From NCBI GenBank assembly GCA_002477275.1, contig DLOU01000063.1, positions 1 through 47,430 of the forward strand: 47,430 bases of DNA, given 5' to 3'. The first letter of the stretch is position 1; every line of letters begins with the position of its first letter. The notes beneath the pieces are model-generated. The model did no database searches. It was not told the DNA's origin and saw only the letters and a list, made by a program, of their open reading frames with translations. This document shows positions 14,481-23,190 of the stretch, one piece after another. A program made the translations under genes and the position numbers. This stretch comes from Caryophanales bacterium UBA7476. Its GTDB lineage: Bacteria; Bacillota_I; Bacilli_A; RF39; UBA660.

Positions 14481-15239
14481 TTATACACAAGTATATCCAC
14501 CATCAATTGGAAGTATTACTCCAGTTACATAGCTTGCTTCATCACTTGCTAAGAAAAGTACTCCTGGATTAAGTTCTCCTTCTTTTCCATATCTTTTCAT
14601 TGGTACATGACTTTTAGCAAACTCTTGGAATTTTTCTGTATCAAGTACAGCTGTTGTTAACTCTGTATAGAAATATCCTGGACAAATACAGTTAACTGTA
14701 ATATTGTATTTTGCAAGTTCTGCTGCTGCTGCTCTTGTAAAGTTTACAACTCCACCTTTTGATGTATGATAAGCAATTGTTGGTATTTCATCATTTCCTA
14801 CTAAACCATACATAGAAGCAATATTAATTATTCTTCCATAATTATTCTTCTTCATTATATTTCCAAATGCACGAGTCATTTTAAATACACTTGTTTCATC
14901 TGTTGCTATTGTGAAATCCCATTCTTCATCATTCATTTCAAGTACACCTTTATCTTTTGATGAACCAGCACAGTTTACTAATATATCTACTTTTCCAAAT
15001 TCTTTTTCTGCAAGTTCTGCTGCAGAATTAATTTCATCTGTATTTGTTACATCACATTTTATTGGTAATACTTTTATATTTTTTTCTTCTAATTCTTTCT
15101 TCAACTCTTCTAATCTTTCAATTCTTCGTGCTATTAATACAAGATCACATCCTTGTTCAGCAAATCCCTTTGCCATTTGTTTTCCTAGTCCTGATGATGC
15201 ACCTGTTATAACAGCTACCCTTCCTTTTAAATTAAACAT
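14481..15239 (-). CDS. Short-chain dehydrogenase/reductase (SDR)
   Basis: 252 aa, classical SDR length. The nucleotide-binding TGASSGLG is at about 13-20, NCAG at about 88-91, the catalytic Ser in NIASMYG (about 143), the YHTSKGG Tyr/Lys pair (about 158-162), and a C-terminal DGGYTCV. The order and spacing fit gluconate 5-dehydrogenase or 3-oxoacyl-ACP-reductase-like enzymes. Arg residues after the first strand (LIARRIERL) favour NADPH. The specific substrate cannot be read. It is followed by a cupin gene. Confidence 0.9.
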   Translation of the reverse strand: MFNLKGRVAVITGASSGLGKQMAKGFAEQGCDLVLIARRIERLEELKKELEEKNIKVLPIKCDVTNTDEINSAAELAEKEFGKVDILVNCAGSSKDKGVLEMNDEEWDFTIATDETSVFKMTRAFGNIMKKNNYGRIINIASMYGLVGNDEIPTIAYHTSKGGVVNFTRAAAAELAKYNITVNCICPGYFYTELTTAVLDTEKFQEFAKSHVPMKRYGKEGELNPGVLFLASDEASYVTGVILPIDGGYTCV

Positions 15240-15272
15240 AGTTATTCCTCCTTTTTAATATTATACTACATT

Positions 15273-16247
15273 TTATCTATTTTTTATTTTATTTAATATA
15301 TAGAGAACTTTAGGCGGAAAATATATTGATATAAAAATTAATACTTTAGAATATAGTGTGTCATACTTATAATATTTGCAAGATAATAAATTACTAAATT
15401 TACTTTTTATATTTTTTCTTAATTCTTTTATATATTTTAAACTTTCTTTATGCTTTGCTAAATTAAGTACTCCGTATTTTAATATATTTTGTACAAATGT
15501 ATATTTGAGTTCATCTCTATATTCTTCTAATAAATTATTATCTTTAAAATAATTATATAAAATATCTGGTATTTTCATTATCTCAAGTAATTTATCATCA
15601 TATTCTTTTATTCTAGTTAATGAATTTGAATCTAAATTATAATAATATAATCCTTCTTTTATGTGATATGCATTTTTACTGTTTACTGCTAGTATTGGTA
15701 TTACTGCTATATCTTCACACATCTTTAAGTCTGGAAATTTAAAATCAATATTATTAATTAATTCATGACTTATTAGTTTTCCCCATGGAGCAAAATTTTC
15801 AATTATCTTTACTTTTTTTGGATTATCAGTATATGTACTCGAAATATATTTATTTTTATTATTTGAATATTCGTAATAATCACAATACACATAATCAGAA
15901 TTATTGTCTATTGCACTTTTATATAAATTGTATATGTAATTTTTTTCTACAAAATCATCTGAGTCTATAAATGAAATATATTCTCCAGTTGATTCTTTTA
16001 AACCAATATTTCTCGCTAAAGCTTGTCCTTTATTTTTTTGATTAATAATTTTTATATTCTTATATTTATTTTCATACGTCTTTAATATATCAAGGGTTTT
16101 ATCAGTAGAACCATCATTAATAATTATTATTTCTTTTTCTTTTAGTTTGTCATTTAATATACTATCTATACATCTTTTTATTCTTTCTTCTTGATTATAG
16201 CATGGTATTATTATGCTTACTTTATTCTTATATTTCTTTTTATCCAT
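15273..16247 (-). CDS. Family 2 glycosyltransferase
   Basis: About 324 aa from the ATG at 16247, which has AAGGTG 6 nt upstream; an earlier in-frame GTG has no such site. The GT-A fold is shown by VSIIIPCYNQEERIKRCIDS (N-terminal strand), NDGSTDKT and the metal-binding FIDSDDFV (about 94-101). The C-terminal ~180 residues are Lys/Tyr-rich. There is no membrane segment apart from a weak hydrophobic stretch near the end. It would transfer a sugar from a nucleotide donor to a cell-surface glycan acceptor. It lies 14 bp after the DUF4186 gene. Confidence 0.9.
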   Translation of the reverse strand: MDKKKYKNKVSIIIPCYNQEERIKRCIDSILNDKLKEKEIIIINDGSTDKTLDILKTYENKYKNIKIINQKNKGQALARNIGLKESTGEYISFIDSDDFVEKNYIYNLYKSAIDNNSDYVYCDYYEYSNNKNKYISSTYTDNPKKVKIIENFAPWGKLISHELINNIDFKFPDLKMCEDIAVIPILAVNSKNAYHIKEGLYYYNLDSNSLTRIKEYDDKLLEIMKIPDILYNYFKDNNLLEEYRDELKYTFVQNILKYGVLNLAKHKESLKYIKELRKNIKSKFSNLLSCKYYKYDTLYSKVLIFISIYFPPKVLYILNKIKNR

Positions 16248-16261
16248 GCTTTTCACCTTCT

Positions 16262-16630
16262 TTATTTATTATTTTCATATTCTTGTTTTATCCAAGTCAT
16301 TAATAAAATGTATATATAATTTTTCTCATCTCTTGATAATTCTTTTCCTTTAGGAATGCTATGCCATTTTTCTAGACATCCTCTACAACAACAAGCACAA
16401 GCATGCATAGCAATAAATGTTGGATGATTTTTTGTTGGTGTTTGTTTACCATCATTTTTAGGATTACTATCTGCTAATTTCTCATTAATAAAATTTATGG
16501 TGTGCTCTTTTATCTTATCTATACCTTTTTCATCTATATATTCAATCATATATTTTCTTAGATGAAAACTACTTCTAAATTTTGATTTCGATAATTTATA
16601 TAAAATACTATTTATTTTATTCTCATTCAT
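16262..16630 (-). CDS. DUF4186 family protein
   Basis: 122 aa. The core HPTFIAMHACACCCRGCLEKWH, with five Cys and nearby His, and the later LLMTWIKQEY are characteristic of DUF4186. The clustered Cys/His suggests metal binding. The start is supported by GTAGGA. It overlaps nothing and lies 14 bp before the glycosyltransferase gene. The function of this family is unknown; it is often found as a single housekeeping-like gene in many bacteria. Confidence 0.85.
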   Translation of the reverse strand: MNENKINSILYKLSKSKFRSSFHLRKYMIEYIDEKGIDKIKEHTINFINEKLADSNPKNDGKQTPTKNHPTFIAMHACACCCRGCLEKWHSIPKGKELSRDEKNYIYILLMTWIKQEYENNK

Positions 16631-16688
16631 ACTTATTCCTACTTTTTCTTACTAAATTTAAAGTATCATCCTTCTTTTTTTGTGTCAA

Positions 16689-16720
16689 CAAAAAAAAGAG
16701 TTAACATTCTCTCTTTTTTC
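16689..16720 (-). terminator. Terminator of the lysozyme-fold / hydrolase operon
   Basis: AAAAAAAGAG (16691-16700) pairs with CTCTTTTTTC (16711-16720). The palindrome is symmetric, so it could also work on the plus strand. Confidence 0.8.
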
Positions 16721-17360
16721 TTAAATATTTACTTTCTGTTGTAATAATATTTGTCTTATAAATATCTAGTACTTTATCATTTCTAGGTATATCAATTCCA
16801 AACATGTCAAATCCTGATAAGAAATATGGTTCATGAGCAATTAATCTTATGTCTTCATTAAATGTTTCATCTGCTATTCCATCTTTTATTTCTAACATTG
16901 AGAACTTTTCATCGAATACTTTGTCAGTAACTTGACTTAGATTATCTATAAATCTCTTATTGTCAAATGTATCTAATGTTACTAATCTATCTATTAAAGA
17001 AACTGCATATACTGCATTTGGCATTAGATATTCTTTTTCTGAATATATCTTGAAGTAATAACTGTGCAACTTATCTAAATAATTATATAATGCATTTATT
17101 GTTTCTTCATCATACTTTTTACTTTCTCTAGCTAATTTACTTGTTATATCAGCAAGTCCTAATAAACAATAATTATTTTGAGGATATTGTGGAGTTAATT
17201 TGGATGTTTTATAGCAGAATACAAATAATCTATTAACTAGACTTTCTATTTCTATATTACAATTAACTCTTCCTCTTTTTTTATAGAATATCAAAATACT
17301 TTCTAATTCTTCAATTGTACAGTCATTTATATTAAATATTTTTTTTATTTTATTAGCCAC
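16701..17360 (-). CDS. Uncharacterised helical protein, last gene of a four-gene operon
   Basis: 219 aa, not recognised. It is largely helical and cytoplasmic, with several aromatic-rich segments (YKTSKLTPQYPQNNY; AHEPYFLSGFDMFGIDIP). No signal peptide, membrane segment or catalytic motif can be seen. It follows the Mbeg1-like hydrolase by 17 bp and closes the operon 19852 to 16701. Its stop codon lies in the terminator palindrome. A partner of the hydrolase is a possible reading, from context only. Confidence 0.65.
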   Translation of the reverse strand: MANKIKKIFNINDCTIEELESILIFYKKRGRVNCNIEIESLVNRLFVFCYKTSKLTPQYPQNNYCLLGLADITSKLARESKKYDEETINALYNYLDKLHSYYFKIYSEKEYLMPNAVYAVSLIDRLVTLDTFDNKRFIDNLSQVTDKVFDEKFSMLEIKDGIADETFNEDIRLIAHEPYFLSGFDMFGIDIPRNDKVLDIYKTNIITTESKYLRKKREC

Positions 17361-17377
17361 CGAAATTCCCCCTTAAT

Positions 17378-18466
17378 CTATTTCAGTTTAATCTTATCTT
17401 TTATTTTTGATGTATAGTCATAAAATATCAATGATATTAATTGTCTAATCATCTCTTTTGAAGTTCCTTCAAATTCTTTGTTATTTTTTATAAGACTAAG
17501 TACAAATTGTAGTCCTTTTGTTCTTATATCTTGTAATGAATAAATTTCATTTTTTTCTAACAAATCAAATAGTTCATTTACAAAGACCATTCTTTGTTCA
17601 AAACTATATTCATTTAACCAATCATCAAATATATCACTTAAGTTCTTACTTGAAGGATCAATTGATGTTGATACAAAGTGTTTATCTTCTACTTCCCATG
17701 TAAGTGCATCATGAGCTAGAATACCTTTTTTAGAAGCTAAAACAACTTCATCATTTACATTTCCTAAGAGCATCCCAACAATACTATATTTTGGTATTAT
17801 ATGAACATACTTTGATTTAATCTTTCTCATTTTCCTAGAGTTTAATTCTTCTTCTAATACCCCAGGTCCATCGTTACTATATACTTTAACTATTTTCGCT
17901 TTTAACCAAAAATAACAATTCATTGCTGCTACTAAAGCAAGATTACCACCTTTTGAGTGTCCTCCAACTATTACCTTTTTATCTGTTAGTTTAATTGTTT
18001 TATTTAGATAATTTACTGCATCTATATGTGATGGAATTGGATATAGATAAGCTAGTTCGAAATCTTCTTTCCATCCACTTATTAACTCATCTGTTCCTTC
18101 ATATGATACATAAACTAATTCATCAGATAGTTTCATTGTTATAGCAGAAAACTGTTTATTACTATTTCCATTATAGATATAATTATATAATTTGATATTT
18201 TTATATCTTTTATAATCTTTTATTGTCTGAAATAAATAAATAGCACTTTTTATAGAAAATATATTTTTGTTTATTTCTTTTTTTGAATATACTTCAAAAA
18301 ATTTATTTGCAGCTTCTTCTAGTATAACTTCTCTTCTGTTATTTGAAATAATTCCTGAAAAATCTACATAAGAAACTAATGATAATATTACATTATCTAC
18401 ATCATTAAATTCTTCTTCTTCAAAACTAAAATTTCCATATTTTTTTACATAATCAATTAAATTCAT
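17378..18466 (-). CDS. Mbeg1-like (DUF2974) alpha/beta hydrolase
   Basis: 362 aa. The nucleophile elbow GHSKGGN (169-175, Ser171) and preceding strand KKVIVGGH are the lipase-type signature. The upstream SYEGTDELISGWKED and the downstream HIIPKYSIVGML region match the DUF2974/Mbeg1-like family. The late HDALTWEV probably gives the catalytic His. It starts 1 bp into the stop of the two-helix membrane protein gene (overlap at 18466), so the pair is coupled. It may be a lipase or esterase; the neighbouring lysozyme-fold gene suggests a cell-envelope function. Confidence 0.82.
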   Translation of the reverse strand: MNLIDYVKKYGNFSFEEEEFNDVDNVILSLVSYVDFSGIISNNRREVILEEAANKFFEVYSKKEINKNIFSIKSAIYLFQTIKDYKRYKNIKLYNYIYNGNSNKQFSAITMKLSDELVYVSYEGTDELISGWKEDFELAYLYPIPSHIDAVNYLNKTIKLTDKKVIVGGHSKGGNLALVAAMNCYFWLKAKIVKVYSNDGPGVLEEELNSRKMRKIKSKYVHIIPKYSIVGMLLGNVNDEVVLASKKGILAHDALTWEVEDKHFVSTSIDPSSKNLSDIFDDWLNEYSFEQRMVFVNELFDLLEKNEIYSLQDIRTKGLQFVLSLIKNNKEFEGTSKEMIRQLISLIFYDYTSKIKDKIKLK

Positions 18467-18795
18467 TACTTCTTCATCCTTTTTAACATTTCATCATATT
18501 GTTTATATAAGTATTGTACACCATTTTCTAGTCTAAAATAATGTACTACATAAAATAGTAAGAATACTATTAATATAAAGAAAATAATTAAAAAGATAGG
18601 ATGTATTAAACTTAGTGCTAGAAAAACCATCATAAATATTGAAAAGAACAACGTTACTAAAAGATGAATTAATCTTTCATGTTGAAAGAACTCTATTTTT
18701 GTTAAATGATTATTAACTAAGTCTTTTTTATCAATTTTTTCATCTTTTAATTTTTCATCAATTTCTTTTATATAATTATATAGATATTTTTTCAT
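18466..18795 (-). CDS. Small membrane protein with two central helices
   Basis: 109 aa. A charged N-terminal half (about 1-38) is followed by two adjacent hydrophobic helices (about 43-63 and 66-88) and a charged tail (QYLYKQYDEMLKRMKK). It lies 13 bp after the lysozyme-fold gene and overlaps the Mbeg1-like hydrolase gene at 18466. It is not recognised as a family. It could tether or regulate the hydrolase at the membrane. Confidence 0.65.
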   Translation of the reverse strand: MKKYLYNYIKEIDEKLKDEKIDKKDLVNNHLTKIEFFQHERLIHLLVTLFFSIFMMVFLALSLIHPIFLIIFFILIVFLLFYVVHYFRLENGVQYLYKQYDEMLKRMKK

Positions 18796-18808
18796 AGCAA
18801 ACTCCTTT

Positions 18809-19852
18809 TTATCTTACTAACTTTTTATCACCATAGTTGTATTCAGAAGATACATTAAGATACATTGAGTATACATCGTTTATCCATCCATCAATATCAA
18901 AAGCACAATAACTAGGTGACATATCTGCTGTTATTGATTGAATGTCATAATATCCTTTGTTATGAGCTTCATAAAAGAATCTTTTCATAACATCTAATGT
19001 TTTATACATTCCATATTCTGGATTTGAAAATACAGCATTTACTCCATCGTAAACTATTCCACCATAGTTATTATCATATACACACATTTCTGATGCTCCA
19101 TATCCAGTTTCTATTCTGAATATTGAAAGTGCAAGATATTTTTCTTCTCCTTCAATTCCTATATCATCACATATTTTAAGAAGTTTTTGTTCAATTTCAT
19201 CGCATTGCTCCATCTTTGCATTCATTTCATCTATATCATAATATGAATTAGGATAAGTTGAGTATTTGGTTGCTATTTGCCATCTTTCTGTACAATGATA
19301 ACTTACTTTTCCATCTTCTTCTGCTTGTTCAACTATAGCACTAATTATTCCATTTTTTAAATTATTAGAATAATTATCAGTTATGTCTTCTCTTTTATTA
19401 TATACCAAATTTAATGCTTCTTCATATGTAAAATTTGTATAATATGCATATTCATCAATTAATTCTTTTAAATCTTCATATTCTATACCAAATTTTTCTT
19501 CAAGAGTACTTAATTCTTTAAACTCAAGTTCTTCTTTATTATCTTCTTCTTTATCTTGTTCTTCATTTTTTTCTATGTTATCAATATCAGTTTTGCTATC
19601 ACTTTCAATATCAATAATAGAATCAACAATATCAGTTTCTATTTCAGATTCAGCTACCAATTCATGTTTTTCTGGTGTTTTAATTGGTTTTTCTTCTTTT
19701 TTATTGCTTAACGCATAAGCTATTCCACTAGTAGTCATAACTAAAGAAGCAGCAAAAATTGCTATATTCTTTTTATTAAGTTTATATGCTTTTTTTCTTC
19801 TACAAATAATTTTTTCTCCAGTTGATGTTGTCATTATAATTGTCTTTTTCAC
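18809..19852 (-). CDS. Membrane-anchored lysozyme-fold (putative glucosaminidase/muramidase) protein
   Basis: 347 aa. A basic N-terminus and one hydrophobic helix (about 30-48, IAIFAASLVMTTSGIAYAL) are followed by a very acidic linker (about 62-115). The C-terminal domain carries LSIFRIETGYGASEM, with a Glu in the position of the catalytic acid of lysozyme-fold enzymes, and NYGGIVYDG and EYGMYKTLDVMKRFF as in glucosaminidase-like domains. It is likely a secreted or anchored peptidoglycan hydrolase. It is the first gene of the operon with the small membrane protein and the Mbeg1-like hydrolase. Confidence 0.7.
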   Translation of the reverse strand: MKKTIIMTTSTGEKIICRRKKAYKLNKKNIAIFAASLVMTTSGIAYALSNKKEEKPIKTPEKHELVAESEIETDIVDSIIDIESDSKTDIDNIEKNEEQDKEEDNKEELEFKELSTLEEKFGIEYEDLKELIDEYAYYTNFTYEEALNLVYNKREDITDNYSNNLKNGIISAIVEQAEEDGKVSYHCTERWQIATKYSTYPNSYYDIDEMNAKMEQCDEIEQKLLKICDDIGIEGEEKYLALSIFRIETGYGASEMCVYDNNYGGIVYDGVNAVFSNPEYGMYKTLDVMKRFFYEAHNKGYYDIQSITADMSPSYCAFDIDGWINDVYSMYLNVSSEYNYGDKKLVR

Positions 19853-19915
19853 TTTGAACCCCTCCTCTTTGGATTGCTAAAAGATTGTATCATATTCTAT
19901 TAAAAAAGTCAATCA

Positions 19916-19946
19916 CAAAAAAGTAGTATTCTTTTAAATACTACTC
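19916..19946 (-). terminator. Intrinsic terminator after the 199-aa protein gene
   Basis: AGTAGTATT (19922-19930) pairs with AATACTACT (19938-19946), followed on the minus strand by six T. Confidence 0.85.
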
Positions 19947-20533
19947 TTCTTATATTGTTTTTTATCAAATAATTCTACATCTGGATTATCTAGTTCAGGT
20001 GCATTTCTTAATGAATCATATATTCTTTTCAATTCCTCTATTTGTACCATTAATGATTTTGCATACTCATTTAGCGCTATATAAGAACGAACTAAACTAC
20101 TTAATCTTATTATTTCTTTAGCACATGATATTTCTTTTACAATATTATTATCATTTTCTTTACATGGTGAATCTTTCTTTGGTCTAAACGTTGACATATC
20201 AATTCCCATTAAATCTAAATATTTAGATATACTAATATATCTATCTATATATGGACTTTTTCTTTTCTCTAATTCATTAATATCAGTTGTTACATGTTTT
20301 AAAACTTCTGTTTTTTCTCTAAATAGCATTAAAACGTCTTCTTCAAATACCGTATTTCCATTCCATTTAGCTGTTGGTAATCTTTTCATTTTACAATTAT
20401 ATAAATCTGCTAGTTCTTCTTTACTTACTAAATATTTGGAATTAAGATTCCATATAGAATCTGGAATTATTGTTTCATATGTACCTGAAAAAGGTTCTCC
20501 ATATATATATTTATAATCATCTTGTTTTTCCAT
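19934..20533 (-). CDS. Uncharacterised 199-aa protein
   Basis: Not recognised. The central VSKEELADLYNCKMKRLPTA resembles a short helix-turn-helix or MerR-like helix pair. The last ~80 residues are amphipathic helix suggesting coiled-coil pairing. There is no membrane segment. It is a single gene with its own terminator. A DNA-binding or phage-repressor-like role is conceivable, but the evidence is weak. Confidence 0.6.
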   Translation of the reverse strand: MEKQDDYKYIYGEPFSGTYETIIPDSIWNLNSKYLVSKEELADLYNCKMKRLPTAKWNGNTVFEEDVLMLFREKTEVLKHVTTDINELEKRKSPYIDRYISISKYLDLMGIDMSTFRPKKDSPCKENDNNIVKEISCAKEIIRLSSLVRSYIALNEYAKSLMVQIEELKRIYDSLRNAPELDNPDVELFDKKQYKKSSI

Positions 20534-20590
20534 TATTATCCCTCTACGAATAAGGTATTATAATATTATTTTTAATAAAGTCAATAATTA

Positions 20591-21310
20591 TTATTTAATT
20601 ATTCCTTTTGTTATTATTTTCTCATTTAAATTATTTTCATTTAAAGATACTTTGTATGCTTCTTTTGATTGATCACTTTTTATTACTTCATAATCATCAT
20701 CAATTATTTTTAGTGCCGTGTTATTAGGTAGTGAATATACTTCTCTTTTTTCATTTTTTAAATCTTCAATTAAATCTGTTTTTCTATCTGACTCTTCTTC
20801 ATAGTGTGGACAGAATGAGATATCTAAAAAACCTAATCCAGGTACAAAATCATACGAATCACTTTCTCCTCTTAATTTGTATGAATCTGAATACCCTTCT
20901 TTGCACATCATTATAGCACCGGCTGATACACCTACTAATATTGTTCCTTTATTAATAGCTTTTTCTATTAGTTCTACCATATTATATTCTTTTAAATTTT
21001 CAACAAGTTTAATTGTGTCTCCTCCACCAAAATATATTATGTCTGCATTCTCAATTTTATTCTTTACTATATCTGGATTATTTAAAATATTTTTCTTTTT
21101 TAAATATACTGGAGTGCATCCTAAGTTTTTATATATTACTTTAACAATATCATAATATGAATCTGAAAAACTACTTGCAAGTCCAATAAATAAAAAGTTT
21201 GGATTTTCTTTTCCTGTCATCTTTACTATTTCTTCATCTATTTCTTTTGTTTCATAAAGAGTATCTCCTCTTCCAATGTTTCCTCCGCCAACTAGTACAA
21301 ACTTTCCCAT
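20591..21310 (-). CDS. Peptidase E-like S51 family protein
   Basis: 239 aa. The nucleophile region GVSAGAIMMCKEGYSDS (Ser in GxSAGA), FGGGDTIKLVE and FCPHYEEESDR (His) match the S51 / type 1 glutamine amidotransferase-like fold of peptidase E, alpha-aspartyl dipeptidase and cyanophycinase. Length and motif order are normal. It cleaves Asp-Xaa dipeptides in characterised members. The start is supported by GGAGATGA. It stands alone. Confidence 0.85.
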   Translation of the reverse strand: MGKFVLVGGGNIGRGDTLYETKEIDEEIVKMTGKENPNFLFIGLASSFSDSYYDIVKVIYKNLGCTPVYLKKKNILNNPDIVKNKIENADIIYFGGGDTIKLVENLKEYNMVELIEKAINKGTILVGVSAGAIMMCKEGYSDSYKLRGESDSYDFVPGLGFLDISFCPHYEEESDRKTDLIEDLKNEKREVYSLPNNTALKIIDDDYEVIKSDQSKEAYKVSLNENNLNEKIITKGIIK

Positions 21311-21353
21311 TATTTCATCTCCTTATTTCTTTCATATTATATCATAAAACTAT

Positions 21354-21378
21354 AAAAAGATATGTTTCATATCTTTTT
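21354..21378 (-). terminator. Intrinsic terminator of the glycosylation gene pair
   Basis: AAAAAGATATG (21354-21364), 3-nt loop, CATATCTTTTT (21368-21378): a perfect 11-bp stem just after the stop of the gene at 21382. Confidence 0.85.
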
Positions 21379-21381
21379 ATT

Positions 21382-23190
21382 TTAATCTAAATTATCTTTT
21401 ATATAGTTTAATATTACGTCTTTATATAATTGTGGATATTCAGCACTTAAATCTTCTAATTCTTTTAAATACATTTCTGCTTCTTCTCTATCTGCTTTTT
21501 CTATTCTTTCATATATTATAATGTTATAGCCATTTTTCATATCAAATCTTTTAACTTCTTTAAACTTGTTTCTTGATACTTGTTTTAAGAACACATTATT
21601 ATATCTATCTTCCATCGAAATATTTTTAAATGGATCTGTTGTTATTATATATTTTGCTTCAAATAGACCTGTAGGAAAATAATGAACACCAACTACTGCA
21701 GAACCATATGGCAAATGATTAGTTATTATTGTATCAGGTGTGTATAGTGTTCTAAACTTATCTGGATTATAAATACTGTTATGAGCAATCATATATGCAT
21801 TATCATCTTTTAAGTTTTTCTTTAACCAACTGCCAACTTCTTTTATCTGATAATAATCCTCTTGCTTTGGCGTTTTTAATGGAACATCTGTAAACACTTT
21901 AGTTCCTGTGTTACAAATTCCAAATACGAAGTTTGTTATTCCTAAACAAATTGTTAAGTATATTAATATTTTTTTATCCATTATTAATAGAATGAACATA
22001 TATATAAAATATAAATAAATATGTACAAAAAGTAGTGAATGATGTAACCCCATATTTTGCATTTTTGTGAATAATATAATTGTCATTAAATATTCTGATA
22101 TTAGTATTAAACTACTTATTCTATATTTCTTTTTAATTATTCCATATACTATTCCTATTATTATTACAAAAAAGAATATATAGCCTAAATGACTTATTTG
22201 GCTAATAAACTCTCCCTTTAATCCACCATATAAATAATAACCATAATTATATCCTTTTGTTAATATATTTCTAAATAAAGGGAAAAGTGTTAATAAGAAA
22301 AATGCAGCAATTACTAGAGCATATAATAATATATGTTTAATAATTATTTTAAATTTTTTCTTGTCTTTAAAATTCGAAAGTATAAGATAAATTCCATAGT
22401 TTAAATAATATGTAAGTATAAAATACATATACCATCTTCTTGAAATTAAGAGCATAAATGTTATTACTCCAATCTCAAATAATTTTTCGTAATCTAATTT
22501 ATAAAAATTATAATCTATTGTAAGTGCTATTATTAAAAATATAAATGCTATTCCAAATATATCTGGTTGTCCATAAATGAATGTTGCATGAACTATTGGA
22601 AATAACATGAACATTATTAGTGCTACTGGAAAAAATAATTTTTCATTTTTAATTTTAAAAACCTTAATTATTTTTTTTAATAATATAGATAATGATATTA
22701 CTATATATGGTATAAATAATAGTACACAACTAAGTACATATGCATTTGCAGTTCTCTTTGAAAATCTAAAAATTATTTCCACAAAGAATGTTAAAAAAGT
22801 TCCATATTCGCCTGACCAGGTTGATCCAACAAAATCTCGTAATCCTTCATATAAGCTTATGTTGAAAAAGTTTTCTACACCTAGTTGTATATGGTAATAA
22901 CAAGCATAATCCCAATAGTAAATAAATTTACGTCCTAAAACACTTATAAAGTAAAATAAATATAATACTAAAATTGATGTTATTATCCATATTTTTTCAG
23001 TTTTATTCCATTTTATTTTATTATTTTTTATAATCATTCTAATTAATGTAATTGTAAAAGTATTTGCGGCAATACTAAATAAGACGAATGGAACATTTTT
23101 TATTTTTAATAATCCTAAAATTATTCCAAGAACTCCTGAAGTTATAAATGTGATGATTAGCCATTTGTTTTCTTTATATATCTTTTTCAT
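21382..23190 (-). CDS. Polytopic GT-C-type glycosyltransferase / membrane protein
   Basis: 602 aa. About 12 hydrophobic helices fill residues ~10-440. Early loops contain YYWDYACYYHIQLG and STWSGEYGTF; the WDYA acidic pair in the first outer loop is where GT-C enzymes keep their catalytic Asp. The C-terminal ~150 residues are a soluble outer domain. The gene overlaps the upstream family 2 glycosyltransferase by 4 bp. Such pairs transfer a sugar made on undecaprenyl phosphate to a surface polymer or protein. No GtrA-type flippase gene is visible next to it. Confidence 0.7.
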   Translation of the reverse strand: MKKIYKENKWLIITFITSGVLGIILGLLKIKNVPFVLFSIAANTFTITLIRMIIKNNKIKWNKTEKIWIITSILVLYLFYFISVLGRKFIYYWDYACYYHIQLGVENFFNISLYEGLRDFVGSTWSGEYGTFLTFFVEIIFRFSKRTANAYVLSCVLLFIPYIVISLSILLKKIIKVFKIKNEKLFFPVALIMFMLFPIVHATFIYGQPDIFGIAFIFLIIALTIDYNFYKLDYEKLFEIGVITFMLLISRRWYMYFILTYYLNYGIYLILSNFKDKKKFKIIIKHILLYALVIAAFFLLTLFPLFRNILTKGYNYGYYLYGGLKGEFISQISHLGYIFFFVIIIGIVYGIIKKKYRISSLILISEYLMTIILFTKMQNMGLHHSLLFVHIYLYFIYMFILLIMDKKILIYLTICLGITNFVFGICNTGTKVFTDVPLKTPKQEDYYQIKEVGSWLKKNLKDDNAYMIAHNSIYNPDKFRTLYTPDTIITNHLPYGSAVVGVHYFPTGLFEAKYIITTDPFKNISMEDRYNNVFLKQVSRNKFKEVKRFDMKNGYNIIIYERIEKADREEAEMYLKELEDLSAEYPQLYKDVILNYIKDNLD

